From assembly GCF_000613725.1 (NCBI RefSeq), contig NZ_BAJN01000001.1:124001-188000 (forward strand): a stretch of DNA of 64,000 nucleotides, given 5' to 3'. The position numbers and the translations under genes are program-made. Positions 40,778 through 49,185 of this stretch are shown in pieces; position 1 is the first letter of the stretch; each line of letters starts with the position of its first letter. The stretch comes from Hoylesella pleuritidis JCM 14110 (GTDB lineage: Bacteria > Bacteroidota > Bacteroidia > Bacteroidales > Bacteroidaceae). A model generated the notes under the pieces. The model did no database searches and was not told the DNA's origin. It saw only the letters and a program-made list of their open reading frames with translations.

Positions 40778-42238
40778 ATGAAAAAGTATTCAAAGTATTT
40801 GCTTTCGGCAATGTGCGTCATTGCCGTTGCATTTTCGGCGGGGGCTTTTGTCAAAGCCAACGCGGCGGCAGCAACTGTTCCGGCAGGGCAGCCTGTTGAT
40901 TTAACTTATGCTGCAGAGAAAGCTTTGCCAAGCGTAGTGCATATATTGAACACTCGCAATAGCAAGGTGCAAACAGTCGATGTACAAACAGATCCATTCA
41001 GCGACTTCTTTGGTGATCCGTTCGGTTTTTTTGGGAGTCCGAATCAAGGCAATGGAGGTACGCAGAAAAGGCAAGTTCGTACGCCTAAGCAACAAGGCTC
41101 CGGGTCGGGCGTCATAATTTCTTCCGACGGATATATCGTTACAAATAATCACGTGGTTGAGGGTGCCGACGAACTTACTGTGACGACAAACGATAATAAA
41201 GAATATTCTGCTCGAATTATCGGAACAGATAAAACCACAGATTTGGCATTGATTAAGATTGAGGGAAAAAACTTTCCTGCCGTATCAATAGGTAACAGCG
41301 ACGATCTGAAAGTGGGCGAATGGGTACTTGCCATAGGTAACCCTTTCAACCTGACTAATACTGTTACGGCGGGTATTGTCAGTGCGAAAGCTCGTACTCT
41401 GTATGCAAATGGCGTGGAATCATTCATTCAGACCGATGCCGCTATTAATCGAGGCAATTCCGGCGGGGCATTGGTCAACACACGCGGTGAACTTATCGGA
41501 ATCAATGCAATGCTTTATTCGGAGACAGGTTCGTACAGCGGCTACGGCTTTGCAATCCCTACTGCTATTATGAATAAAGTGGTTTCCGATCTTAAAACTT
41601 ACGGAACTGTTCAGCGTGCATTTATCGGAATTCAAGGCGGCGATGTAAAGAACTATATCGATGAACAGAAAAACAAGGGTAAAGAAATCGATCTCGGTAC
41701 AATGGAAGGTGTTTATGTGGCTAAAGTTTCGGAAGAGAGCGGTGCACAAGCAGCCGGAATCAAGGAGGGAGATGTCATAGTTTCTGTTGATGGAAAGAAT
41801 ATTACCAAGTTCGGCGAGCTGTCTGCTATTCTCGCGAACAAACGTCCGGGTGATAAATTGACACTCACTTACCTGCACAACAAGATAAAGAAGACGACTA
41901 CTATTACCTTAAAAAATGAGCAAGGTAATACGAATATTGTCAAGAAAGCAGATTTAGATGTTCTCGGAGGTAACTTCCGTGAGGTGCCGGAAACTTTGAA
42001 AAAACAGCTGAATATCAGTTTCGGATTGGAAGTTATCAAAGTAAATAACGGGAAATTGAAGACTGCTGGTATCAACAAAGGATTCATTATCCAGAAAGTC
42101 AATGATACGCCGGTGAAGTCGATAGATGCTATGCAACAGTTGGTGAAAGACGCATCGACAAGCAAAGATCCGGTATTATATATTCAAGGAATTTATCCTA
42201 CGGGCAAGAAAGGCTACTTCGCTGTTCCGCTTGAATAA
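40778..42238 (+). CDS. degP: DegP/HtrA-type periplasmic serine protease-chaperone
   Basis: The 486-residue protein has a signal peptide (MKKYSKYLLSAMCVIAVAF), a trypsin-like domain with TNNHVVEG (His), TDLALIKI (Asp) and GNSGGAL (Ser), and two PDZ domains. HtrA proteins degrade or refold misfolded envelope proteins. The start at 40778 is set by the signal peptide and lies downstream of the promoter box. Confidence 0.93.
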   Translation: MKKYSKYLLSAMCVIAVAFSAGAFVKANAAAATVPAGQPVDLTYAAEKALPSVVHILNTRNSKVQTVDVQTDPFSDFFGDPFGFFGSPNQGNGGTQKRQVRTPKQQGSGSGVIISSDGYIVTNNHVVEGADELTVTTNDNKEYSARIIGTDKTTDLALIKIEGKNFPAVSIGNSDDLKVGEWVLAIGNPFNLTNTVTAGIVSAKARTLYANGVESFIQTDAAINRGNSGGALVNTRGELIGINAMLYSETGSYSGYGFAIPTAIMNKVVSDLKTYGTVQRAFIGIQGGDVKNYIDEQKNKGKEIDLGTMEGVYVAKVSEESGAQAAGIKEGDVIVSVDGKNITKFGELSAILANKRPGDKLTLTYLHNKIKKTTTITLKNEQGNTNIVKKADLDVLGGNFREVPETLKKQLNISFGLEVIKVNNGKLKTAGINKGFIIQKVNDTPVKSIDAMQQLVKDASTSKDPVLYIQGIYPTGKKGYFAVPLE

Positions 42239-42260
42239 ATAATGACCGTATAAAGCCATC

Positions 42261-42316
42261 AGGAGTTCGGTATGACTCATTTGCTTACAGTAGCAGAGAG
42301 GGCCTATCGAACTCCT
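42261..42316 (+). terminator. Possible terminator after degP
   Basis: AGGAGTTCGGTA (42261-42272) pairs with TATCGAACTCCT (42305-42316) with one wobble, about 20 bases after the degP stop. The 32-base loop is long and the T-run is short, so it may be a weak terminator or 3' stabiliser. Confidence 0.45.
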
Positions 42317-42441
42317 TATTCCACTGAAACGCTTGTACAATATGGATATTTCGGAGTCATTTTCTCAAATAAACTATAAAATATTTGCAGAAGTGCAGGA
42401 AAACCATTAAATTTGCATCAGGCATAAATAAGTAGAACTTA

Positions 42442-43305
42442 ATGAGACAACTGAAAATCACGAAATCAATCACTAATCGAGAAAGTGCGTCACTCGACAA
42501 GTATCTTCAAGAGATAGGACACGAAGAACTCATCTCGATTGAAGAAGAAGTGGAATTGGCTCAACGTATTAAGAAAGGAGATAAGGAGGCTCTTGAACGA
42601 TTGACCAAAGCTAATTTACGATTCGTGGTGTCTGTTGCAAAGCAGTATCAAAATCAAGGACTGAGTTTACCCGACCTCATCAATGAAGGCAATCTGGGAC
42701 TTATCAAAGCCGCGGAAAAGTTTGATGAAACGCGGGGATTTAAATTTATATCCTATGCCGTATGGTGGATCAGACAGAGTATTCTGCAAGCCATTGCCGA
42801 GCAGAGCCGTATAGTACGGCTTCCTTTGAATCAAGTAGGGTCGGTCAATAGAATCAACCGCATTCTGAATAAGTTTGAACAGGAAAACGAACGGCGGCCA
42901 AGTGTTGATGAAATTGCCGATAAAGTGGATTTGCCGGAAGACAAAATCGTGGATGCGATGAAAGCACCCAGTAAACACATTTCCGTAGATGCTCCTTTTA
43001 TTGAAGGTGAAGATAACAGTCTTTTGGATGTCTTGCCCAATGCGGATTCGCCGATGGCTGACAATGAATTGGTGATGGAGTCGCTCCGTGCTGAAATTTC
43101 GAGTGCCTTGAATGTGCTGAACGAACGCGAACGAAACATCATTGAAGCCTTTTTCGGTATCAATCAGCCGGAAATGACACTTGAAGAAATCGGTGATAAG
43201 TATGGACTTACCCGTGAAAGGGTACGACAAATCAAAGAAAAAGCTATCCGACGGCTCAGGCATAACACCAAAAATAAGATGCTGAAATCTTATCTCGGAC
43301 AATAG
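42442..43305 (+). CDS. rpoD: Primary RNA polymerase sigma factor RpoD/SigA
   Basis: The 287-residue protein has region 1.2 ([10 protein letters not shown]), region 2 ([20 protein letters not shown], and [14 protein letters not shown]), region 3 and region 4.2 ([17 protein letters not shown]). It lacks the long 1.1 region, as is usual for the Bacteroidota primary sigma, which recognises TTTG-N19/20-TAnnTTTG promoters like those in this window. A -7-like TAAATTTGC lies about 30 bases before the ATG. Confidence 0.95.
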   Translation: MRQLKITKSITNRESASLDKYLQEIGHEELISIEEEVELAQRIKKGDKEALERLTKANLRFVVSVAKQYQNQGLSLPDLINEGNLGLIKAAEKFDETRGFKFISYAVWWIRQSILQAIAEQSRIVRLPLNQVGSVNRINRILNKFEQENERRPSVDEIADKVDLPEDKIVDAMKAPSKHISVDAPFIEGEDNSLLDVLPNADSPMADNELVMESLRAEISSALNVLNERERNIIEAFFGINQPEMTLEEIGDKYGLTRERVRQIKEKAIRRLRHNTKNKMLKSYLGQ

Positions 43306-43340
43306 AATCATACATAATATAAAGATACAATTAAGGTAAA

Positions 43341-43781
43341 ATGAGATTGAACAAACATTTTCTGATAGCATTTTTCGTTTGCACGCTGTTGACATTTTCA
43401 AATATGTCGGCCAAGAATAAACAAGCAATAATATATGCTTATGGGGTTTCGATGTCTTTTAATGACTCAACCGTTTACTTCACCGATATTCAATCTATTA
43501 AGACAGCATACGTAAGTGATAAGTCGCACTTTCTTTATGGCAGAGAAAGTTATGCAAATCAATTGCGTGATTATTTGTCTGATAAAGGGTTGCAACATCG
43601 TACTTGTATTATCGTGTACAAGGAAAAGCGTAGAGATATCGAAAAGAAGTTTCTCGCAATGCGTAAAAAATATACGGATAAAGGCCGTTTTGATGTCAAA
43701 TATATCAATGTTTCCGATTTCCGATTTCAAGCCGTAAGCCCTACGGATGATGAAATCCAGGATGCCGTTTTGGGCAAATAA
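43341..43781 (+). CDS. Secreted conserved hypothetical protein
   Basis: The 146-residue protein has a signal peptide of about 24 residues (MRLNKHFLIAFFVCTLLTF..MSA) and a small alpha/beta domain with a charged C-terminal half. It follows rpoD by 35 bases and precedes the HprK-like cassette, which has its own -7 box, so it may be cotranscribed with rpoD. No function known to me. Confidence 0.75.
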   Translation: MRLNKHFLIAFFVCTLLTFSNMSAKNKQAIIYAYGVSMSFNDSTVYFTDIQSIKTAYVSDKSHFLYGRESYANQLRDYLSDKGLQHRTCIIVYKEKRRDIEKKFLAMRKKYTDKGRFDVKYINVSDFRFQAVSPTDDEIQDAVLGK

Positions 43782-43880
43782 GATGGGAACGATAGGTTAC
43801 AGACCATCAGCACTATATTTGCAACAGAAATCGATTGAGGCAGATTTGATCTTTATTTGTTTGTAGGAAGCAAAACGAAA

Positions 43881-44774
43881 ATGGCAAATAACAGTACCAA
43901 TTACTATTGTATAGCGGATTTATATATCCGCATTATTTTTCAGGATACCGCAATTGATAATGTGGATTTACTCCCTTCTTTCAAGCCTTTCAGGGTCTTA
44001 AATGAACCGAAAGATTTGTTTTTTCAGCTTGTTGTTAATGATACGTTGACTGAAGTTTCCGAAGAGCATTGTAAAAGAATTCGTGCTTTCGATACAGGTA
44101 ATGGCGATACGATTGTTGACCGACTCAATAATGGCGGTTATCAATATATCATCAAAGATCTTGAAGGGAAGATTTGCTGTTTATTACAGACCAATAAGGA
44201 CTTTTCAGACTGTACTTGCAAACTTTGGGGCAATTATAATATGCGTTGCTTCGGCTTACAGAATGCACTGATGATGATATTTTCCTTTGGCGGAAGTTTT
44301 CATCAGACGCTGCTCATCCACGCTTCTCTTGTTAGACAAAACGGATATGGCTATGCTTTTAATGCCAAGAGCGGGACAGGAAAAAGCACACACGTCAGTC
44401 TCTGGCTCCGTTATATTCCAGGTTGCGATTTGATGAATGACGACAACCCGATCATACGTATTGTTGATGGCGAACCATATATTTATGGAAGCCCGTGGAG
44501 CGGAAAAACTCCCTGTTATCGTAATGTAAAAGCGCGATTAGGCGCTATCACACGAATTGATCGGGCTCCGGAGAATCGTATAGACAGGCTTTCTCCCATC
44601 GAGGCATTTACTTCATTGCTTCCTTCCTGTTCATCAATGAAATGGGATTCGGACATTTTCAACAGAGCGTGTGATACCATTACCCGAATCGTCGAGACCA
44701 CAGCTATCTACACATTACACTGTTTACCCAATAAAGAGGCTGCCATCTTATGCAACAAGACCATAGCGAAGTAA
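43881..44774 (+). CDS. HprK/PEPCK-like P-loop kinase
   Basis: The 297-residue protein has Walker A SGTGKSTH in its middle, preceded by LLIHASLV, and NDDNPIIR and GSPWSGK motifs. This is the layout of HPr kinase/phosphorylase-like proteins, including the peptide-modifying kinases of some lasso and other RiPP clusters. It lacks the N-terminal domain of true HprK. ATG 43881 is preferred over the in-frame TTG at 43857, and TATATTTG near 43813 is a likely -7 box. It overlaps the peptidase gene by 25 bases. Confidence 0.8.
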   Translation: MANNSTNYYCIADLYIRIIFQDTAIDNVDLLPSFKPFRVLNEPKDLFFQLVVNDTLTEVSEEHCKRIRAFDTGNGDTIVDRLNNGGYQYIIKDLEGKICCLLQTNKDFSDCTCKLWGNYNMRCFGLQNALMMIFSFGGSFHQTLLIHASLVRQNGYGYAFNAKSGTGKSTHVSLWLRYIPGCDLMNDDNPIIRIVDGEPYIYGSPWSGKTPCYRNVKARLGAITRIDRAPENRIDRLSPIEAFTSLLPSCSSMKWDSDIFNRACDTITRIVETTAIYTLHCLPNKEAAILCNKTIAK

Positions 44775-45235
44775 AAAAGATACATTTCTCTAACACCGAA
44801 ATCTTGCCCGAGGTTGTTCGATTGATGGATGAAGGTCATACGGTTACTATCAACCTCAGAGGATTCAGTATGCGGCCGTTTTTGGAGAACGATCGAGATA
44901 AGGCTTTGCTCACTAAGGCCAAAGACATTCGAAAAGGTGATGTCGTATTAGCTGAAATAACTCCCGGACATTATGTCCTTCACAGAATTATTAAGGTAGA
45001 AGACAATAATGTTATCTTGCGAGGTGACGGAAATATCCTTGAAGAGCACTGTCGAAAAGAGGATATCAAAGGTTTTGCTATTGGTTTCTACCGTAAAGGT
45101 CGGAAGAAAATTGACAAGACCAACAGTTTCAAATGGTTGCTTTATTCGTGGCTGTGGACTTTCCTCTATCCAATCCGGCGTTATCTTTTGGCAGTTTACC
45201 GACGGATTTGGCTTAGATTTTTCAAACCCATTTAG
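44750..45235 (+). CDS. S24/S26-family signal-peptidase-like protein
   Basis: The 161-residue protein has GFSMRPFL, the Ser box of signal peptidase I, and LHRIIKVEDNNVILRGDGN, where His replaces the general-base Lys, as in archaeal/ER-type enzymes. The C-terminal third is hydrophobic and basic (WLLYSWLWTFLYPIRRYLL), probably membrane associated. It overlaps the kinase gene and is 3 bases before the PqqD gene, so the three are translated as a unit. The substrate is unknown. Confidence 0.8.
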   Translation: MQQDHSEVKKIHFSNTEILPEVVRLMDEGHTVTINLRGFSMRPFLENDRDKALLTKAKDIRKGDVVLAEITPGHYVLHRIIKVEDNNVILRGDGNILEEHCRKEDIKGFAIGFYRKGRKKIDKTNSFKWLLYSWLWTFLYPIRRYLLAVYRRIWLRFFKPI

Positions 45236-45238
45236 AAT

Positions 45239-45508
45239 ATGAAAGCAAAAAAAGGATTCAATCTCCGCACCATTTGCGGTAGACAAATTATTGTAGCCGA
45301 AGGCGAAGAAAACATTGATTTCAGTAACATTATCACAATGAATGATACTTCGGCATTCCTTTGGGAACAGATTAGTGATAAGGATTTTACCATTGAAGAT
45401 CTTGTTTGTCTCCTCACGACACATTATGATGTCAGCGAAGCAGAGGCCCGCAAAGATGTAGAAGAACTTGTCAAAAAGTTTCTCGAAATTGGAATCATAG
45501 AAGAATAA
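45239..45508 (+). CDS. PqqD-family protein (RiPP recognition element fold)
   Basis: The 89-residue protein has the PqqD pattern: basic start, FNLRTICGRQIIV, MNDTSAFLWEQI, then DLVCLLTTHYDVSEAEARKDV and a hydrophobic end. PqqD domains bind leader peptides of ribosomally made, modified peptides. It is the last gene of the kinase-peptidase-PqqD cassette. No obvious precursor peptide or radical SAM gene is next to it. Confidence 0.85.
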   Translation: MKAKKGFNLRTICGRQIIVAEGEENIDFSNIITMNDTSAFLWEQISDKDFTIEDLVCLLTTHYDVSEAEARKDVEELVKKFLEIGIIEE

Positions 45509-45607
45509 AGAACAGAACGACAATCACCCAAATACGATCTTCATTCAAATAAGTGTTAAAAGGCGGAAGTTTCATTTGATTCATTTTCCTGTCTGAACTT
45601 TTTTGAC

Positions 45608-45615
45608 TACCTTTG
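45608..45615 (+). promoter_or_regulatory. SRP RNA -7 box
   Basis: TACCTTTG ends about six bases before the predicted 5' end of the SRP RNA. Confidence 0.65.
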
Positions 45616-45620
45616 CGGTC

Positions 45621-45726
45621 GCAATACGGGTGAGTCTTGCACGGCCAGCTCCCTTCGAATCCTCCAGGACGGGAACGTAGCAAAGGTAGTTGGTTGTAGC
45701 GGCGCGATGCAAGTAGCTCACCCACC
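45621..45726 (+). ncRNA. ffs: Signal recognition particle 4.5S RNA
   Basis: The core has the universal helix 8 features: CAGG-ACG-GGAA-CGT-AGCA, a GGAA tetraloop on a three-base stem flanked by the CAGG/AGCA symmetric loop. The ends pair as GGGTGAG (45628-45634) with CTCACCC (45717-45723) and CTTGCA with TGCAAG, giving one long hairpin of the short bacterial type. The RNA binds Ffh to target membrane proteins. The exact ends are estimated from the promoter and the stem. Confidence 0.9.
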
Positions 45727-45728
45727 CC

Positions 45729-45802
45729 GCCTCTTTAGCTCAGTTGGCCAGAGCACGTGATTTGTAATCTCGGGGTCGTTGGTTCGAATCCGACAAGAGG
45801 CT
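45729..45802 (+). tRNA. tRNA-Thr (anticodon TGT)
   Basis: The 74-base cloverleaf has acceptor stem GCCTCTT/AAGAGGC with discriminator T, D arm GCTC/GAGC, anticodon loop TTTGTAA and T arm with TTCGAAT. The anticodon stem CGTGA/TCTCG holds a central T-T mismatch. CCA is not encoded. It starts only three bases after the SRP RNA, so the two are probably one transcript. Confidence 0.94.
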
Positions 45803-45808
45803 CGCAAA

Positions 45809-45843
45809 ACAGGGAGACATCTTCGGAGATGTCTCCCTGTTTC
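45809..45843 (+). terminator. Terminator after tRNA-Thr
   Basis: A perfect 14-bp stem (45809-45822 with 45827-45840) with a 4-base loop is followed by TTT. It ends the SRP RNA/tRNA-Thr unit. Confidence 0.85.
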
Positions 45844-45885
45844 GATGAATAAAGGTCGGCAATAAATTTATTTTAATGCAAAGTT

Positions 45886-46632
45886 ATGCAGATATTACTG
45901 GCATGTGCAAAGGATATGACAACAGAGTGCGAAATTGCTCCGAGGTATCGTACCCTTCCGAGATTTCAACGTGAGGCAGAGGCGAATGCCGTACAGTTGA
46001 TGGATTATTCAAGTGAAGAACTGCAACAAATGTTGAGATGCAATATGCAAATTGCAACACTCAATAAGTTGAGATATACCGAATTTCTCAATCCGAATCA
46101 GCGACTCGCCGCGGTATTGTCATATACCGGCATTGCGTATAAGTATTTAAAGCCTGATGAATTCAGCAATACCGATGCAGAATTTGCCCAACAACACCTT
46201 TGGATTACTTCCTTTTTATATGGTCTGCTCAGGCCATTCGATGGAATCAAAACTTATCGTTTGGAGGGAAACGTCGTGTTACCGGAGAATGATTGTAGTA
46301 TGTTCGACTATTGGAAACCGCTTCTCACCGATGTTCTCATCGAATCTGTGCAAGCCGATGACGGTATTTTAATCAATTTAGCCAGCGCAGAAATGAAGCG
46401 ATTATTCGATTGGCGTAAAGTAGAGAAAGCCATTCGGGTAATTCATCCAGAGTTTGTGGTGCGTCGGGGAGGGAGATTGAAAACCGTGGTAGTATATGCC
46501 AAGATGTGTCGCGGAGCAATGGCTCGACATCTGATAACCAATCGATGTGTACAGCCTGATGACTTATTCGATTTTAATTTTGAGGGATTCGCATATAGTC
46601 CTGCCGATGAATGTTGGGTACTTGACGAATGA
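45886..46632 (+). CDS. yaaA: Peroxide stress resistance protein YaaA (DUF328)
   Basis: The 248-residue protein starts MQILLACAKDM and has YTGIAYKYL, LYGLLRPFDGIKTYRLE, NLASAEM and the C-terminal GFAY motif of the YaaA/DUF328 family. In E. coli YaaA lowers free iron and DNA damage under hydrogen peroxide. The family binds DNA through a helix-hairpin-helix-like fold. Length is normal. Confidence 0.88.
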   Translation: MQILLACAKDMTTECEIAPRYRTLPRFQREAEANAVQLMDYSSEELQQMLRCNMQIATLNKLRYTEFLNPNQRLAAVLSYTGIAYKYLKPDEFSNTDAEFAQQHLWITSFLYGLLRPFDGIKTYRLEGNVVLPENDCSMFDYWKPLLTDVLIESVQADDGILINLASAEMKRLFDWRKVEKAIRVIHPEFVVRRGGRLKTVVVYAKMCRGAMARHLITNRCVQPDDLFDFNFEGFAYSPADECWVLDE

Positions 46633-46724
46633 GTTGCTTTGCACAGATGTCGAGACAGACGCAGACTTTTAGGTGTTTTGATGATGCTGGCGGTAAGAGC
46701 GTGTCTCGGGGGCTCTCTTTCTCG

Positions 46725-46830
46725 TTTCCTTAGGGAAGCCTAATACCATCCCTAAGGGTTGGCAGGTGTGTATCCTTAGGGTAGACTGAAGTGTACCCCT
46801 GGGGTAGACCAATGCCTACCCCAGGGGTTG
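46725..46830. repeat. Five-unit 23-bp palindromic array, CCCTAGGG type
   Basis: Units are centred at 46731, 46754, 46777, 46800 and 46823, exactly 23 bases apart: TTCCTTAGGGAA, ATCCCTAAGGGTT, TATCCTTAGGGTA, TACCCCTGGGGTA and TACCCCAGGGGTT. Both arms change together between units, so symmetry is kept. Spacers are unrelated. It lies in the 310-base gap between convergent yaaA and the fimbrillin gene; a 69-codon frame running through it is an artefact. Confidence 0.85.
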
Positions 46831-46942
46831 ATTTCGTATCATTCTCTTTCGAAGACCATATCTTGTCGAAGATAGTTTTGAGAGAATGTCTGTCGCTCCT
46901 TTTAGAGTAACAGGAAACTATGGTTCTTACAAAAGACAAGGA

Positions 46943-48460
46943 CTATTGGGCGGTCCATACTTTGAACGCCTTGAAACGGTCTTCACTGCTCACCCCTACA
47001 CTGTTTTCATCTAATGCTAAGTAATATGAAAAGCGTTGGTGCTTAGATTCCTTATGGCTGGGTGTTTTCGACCAATATTCTCCATATACTCCTACATAAA
47101 GAAGAGCACCTTGGCTTGAGTAACAACCCAAAGTTGGAAGATAAAAATAATTGCTCGAGACTGTCGGTTTACCTTTCTTGACAGAATTATTATTTATCTC
47201 GGCTTCCTCTGAATTTGTGGTGTAATCTTTATTGTCGGGAGCTTGAGTGGAGCTGAATCCGGCTATCTCGCTCTTTTTCTTAAACCATACACCACCTTGG
47301 TATAGGTGTCCCATTGTTTCCCATATTGTCGTGCCATCCCAATGAGGGTCTCCGTTCTTAACATACCAGTGCATCTCGTTCACGTTGGGACAATCTTTGC
47401 AACTGCGAGAAGCTGACTCCGGATAACCAACATTGTCATTAAACCAACGATCGATATCTGCAGATTTGGGGTATTCAGCTTTATTGCTTTCGTTGTTAAA
47501 TTTGGGTTGCCCGGTTTCGTGGCCTTTCCAACAATGGTTAATGGCGTCCCATAGGTAATACTCTTGTCCGTAATGTGGAACGGCCAAATCGTAGGCTACT
47601 TTCTTGTTCTTTCCGACATTGAAAGTGCGCGTGCCGTAATTCTTAGTAACAGTCCCTTTTACGTGAGTCTTTTGGTCGTAGAGCGTGTATTCCACCGTGA
47701 AATCATTGTACGTGCCGGGAGATAATACCATAATGGCAGCATTCTTGTAGACGGTTTCGCTTTTCGGTATTTCAAAACCATCGTCATTGCCATTTTTGAG
47801 TATAAGCGTAATGCGCTTGGAAATGTTTGTCGCAGTAGAGGTCTGAAGTCCTGTATCGTCGAAATTGTAAGTACCTGCTATGGCCTTATCGGCAGTTACT
47901 TTGATTTGGGTTACTTTTACATCTTCTGCAAATCCGTGGCTGTAGTAAGGCACAAAGGTGATGTATGACGCTTTGTGACTGAGCCGGAATTTATACCGTC
48001 CTCCGCTCTTTGTGGCCGTACCTGTTCCACAGTCGCCATCTTTGCCGATATGCGATCCGTCGTTAGGTTGTTCTTGCTTTTGTATAGCTTTGATCGTCAC
48101 CTTGTCGCCGGCATTACCGCCCGTGTAACGAACAGGGTAGCTATTGGCAGTATAAGTGCCTGTAAAATAAAACTTAGCTGTTTCCGTCTTTCCGGTGATA
48201 TCGCTCTTGATACTTTTAGTCAATCCACCGTCGGCTATCCAGAGTTCATCGCCCTCTGTCCAATAGAATTTTATGCCTGTTCCCGTATATTCACCCGAAG
48301 TTCGGGTGGCATTGTTATCACCAACGGCAAATTCAGTCAATCCTTTTATATCAAAATCCTGTTCTTTATCATTTTGCATCGTGTCATAATTGGAACAGGC
48401 TGTAGATAGTATGGTAGCTATGGTTAATACAGAAAAAATGCTTGTCTTCATTTTCTTCAT
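46943..48460 (-). CDS. Fimbrillin-family surface lipoprotein
   Basis: The 505-residue protein has a lipoprotein signal peptide with lipobox LSTAC (Cys near 22). A fimbrillin-like N-terminal beta domain follows (TRTSGEYTGTGIKFYWTEGDELW), then a second beta domain and a C-terminal region with DAINHCWKGHE, CKDCPN and YWSKTP motifs. The C-terminal region resembles the domains of Prevotella surface proteins with a FISUMP-like end. It is exported and anchored to the outer membrane, and may be a fimbrial or adhesive subunit. It lies downstream of a 64-codon gene in a unit with a long repeat-bearing leader. Confidence 0.82.
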   Translation of the reverse strand: MKKMKTSIFSVLTIATILSTACSNYDTMQNDKEQDFDIKGLTEFAVGDNNATRTSGEYTGTGIKFYWTEGDELWIADGGLTKSIKSDITGKTETAKFYFTGTYTANSYPVRYTGGNAGDKVTIKAIQKQEQPNDGSHIGKDGDCGTGTATKSGGRYKFRLSHKASYITFVPYYSHGFAEDVKVTQIKVTADKAIAGTYNFDDTGLQTSTATNISKRITLILKNGNDDGFEIPKSETVYKNAAIMVLSPGTYNDFTVEYTLYDQKTHVKGTVTKNYGTRTFNVGKNKKVAYDLAVPHYGQEYYLWDAINHCWKGHETGQPKFNNESNKAEYPKSADIDRWFNDNVGYPESASRSCKDCPNVNEMHWYVKNGDPHWDGTTIWETMGHLYQGGVWFKKKSEIAGFSSTQAPDNKDYTTNSEEAEINNNSVKKGKPTVSSNYFYLPTLGCYSSQGALLYVGVYGEYWSKTPSHKESKHQRFSYYLALDENSVGVSSEDRFKAFKVWTAQ

Positions 48461-48499
48461 TTCTTTTTGATTCTCTATTCTCTTTGTAACTTTCTATTT

Positions 48500-48694
48500 C
48501 TACTCTTCCCAAAGATCCTTCGAGGTTTCCTCTTCGAAGGAATCATAAGGCTTAGCATTCAACACTTCATCATCATCGGCCGGATTGTGATCGCCTTGCA
48601 AGGAGCTTTCCAACAGATGGGTGTCAGGTTCAATGTTAATAACTTTGAATTCAGGTTTACTATAAGCCTGCTTCATTAAGTGTTTTTTGTTCAT
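48500..48694 (-). CDS. Small acidic protein upstream of fimbrillin
   Basis: The 64-residue protein starts MNKKHLMKQAYSKPEFKVIN and has an acidic tail (DDDE, EEE, WEE). Short proteins with this KPxxxVxxxExxxxLLxxS layout precede surface lipoprotein genes in Prevotella; their role is unknown. It lies 39 bases upstream of the fimbrillin start. It is too short for a firm family call. Confidence 0.65.
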   Translation of the reverse strand: MNKKHLMKQAYSKPEFKVINIEPDTHLLESSLQGDHNPADDDEVLNAKPYDSFEEETSKDLWEE

Positions 48695-48760
48695 CTTATA
48701 ACTAATTTTACGGGTTTATCTTTATCTTATTTTCCTTCTTATAGATTTTTGAAGAGGCAC

Positions 48761-48793
48761 AAAAAAAGCCAGCAAAGAGAACTCTCGGGCTCC
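48761..48793 (-). terminator. Possible attenuator in the fimbrillin leader
   Basis: On the minus strand, an AGCC..GGCT stem with an inner AGA/TCT pairing is followed by seven T residues. It lies about 70 bases before the 64-codon gene and after the dinucleotide tract, so it could terminate part of the transcripts. Confidence 0.4.
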
Positions 48794-48865
48794 CTTTGTT
48801 TATGGATATGCACGGCGCTTCACGCACACGCGCGTAAAAACGTTTTGGAAAGAGGTTAGCGGCGA

Positions 48866-48896
<31 letters not shown>

Positions 48897-49016
48897 TAGC
48901 AAAATATTTGGAACTACCAAATAATCAGCCGAGAAGTTTACGGAAAAATCACTGTTTTCCTGTATCGGCATCATACCTTTATTATTTTGCACACAGTATG
49001 TCGTCATAATTGGTTG

Positions 49017-49024
49017 CAAAGTTA
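49017..49024 (-). promoter_or_regulatory. -7 box of the fimbrillin unit
   Basis: TAACTTTG on the minus strand predicts a transcript start near 49011, 317 bases before the 64-codon gene. Confidence 0.55.
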
Positions 49025-49185
49025 ATCAAATATCTTTAAATGCGCAAGTATATGGGTCAGAATGTTTAAGATTCGCCGCGAATCCTCGTATGAAACCAAA
49101 TATCATATACCTATCCGCTTCTTTTCACCGTCTCGTAGTAGCCCAACTACTTGGCCACTACATTTCAGGCAGCTACGGGTGATTC

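Noticed and set aside
46730-46939. 69-codon frame on the minus strand
   Set aside because: It is read through the 23-bp palindrome array; composition follows the repeat and no start signal is present.
49120-49180. Palindrome cluster downstream of tolC as another phased array
   Set aside because: GTAG/CTAC words and a TGGCCA core are present but do not keep a 22-24 base spacing.
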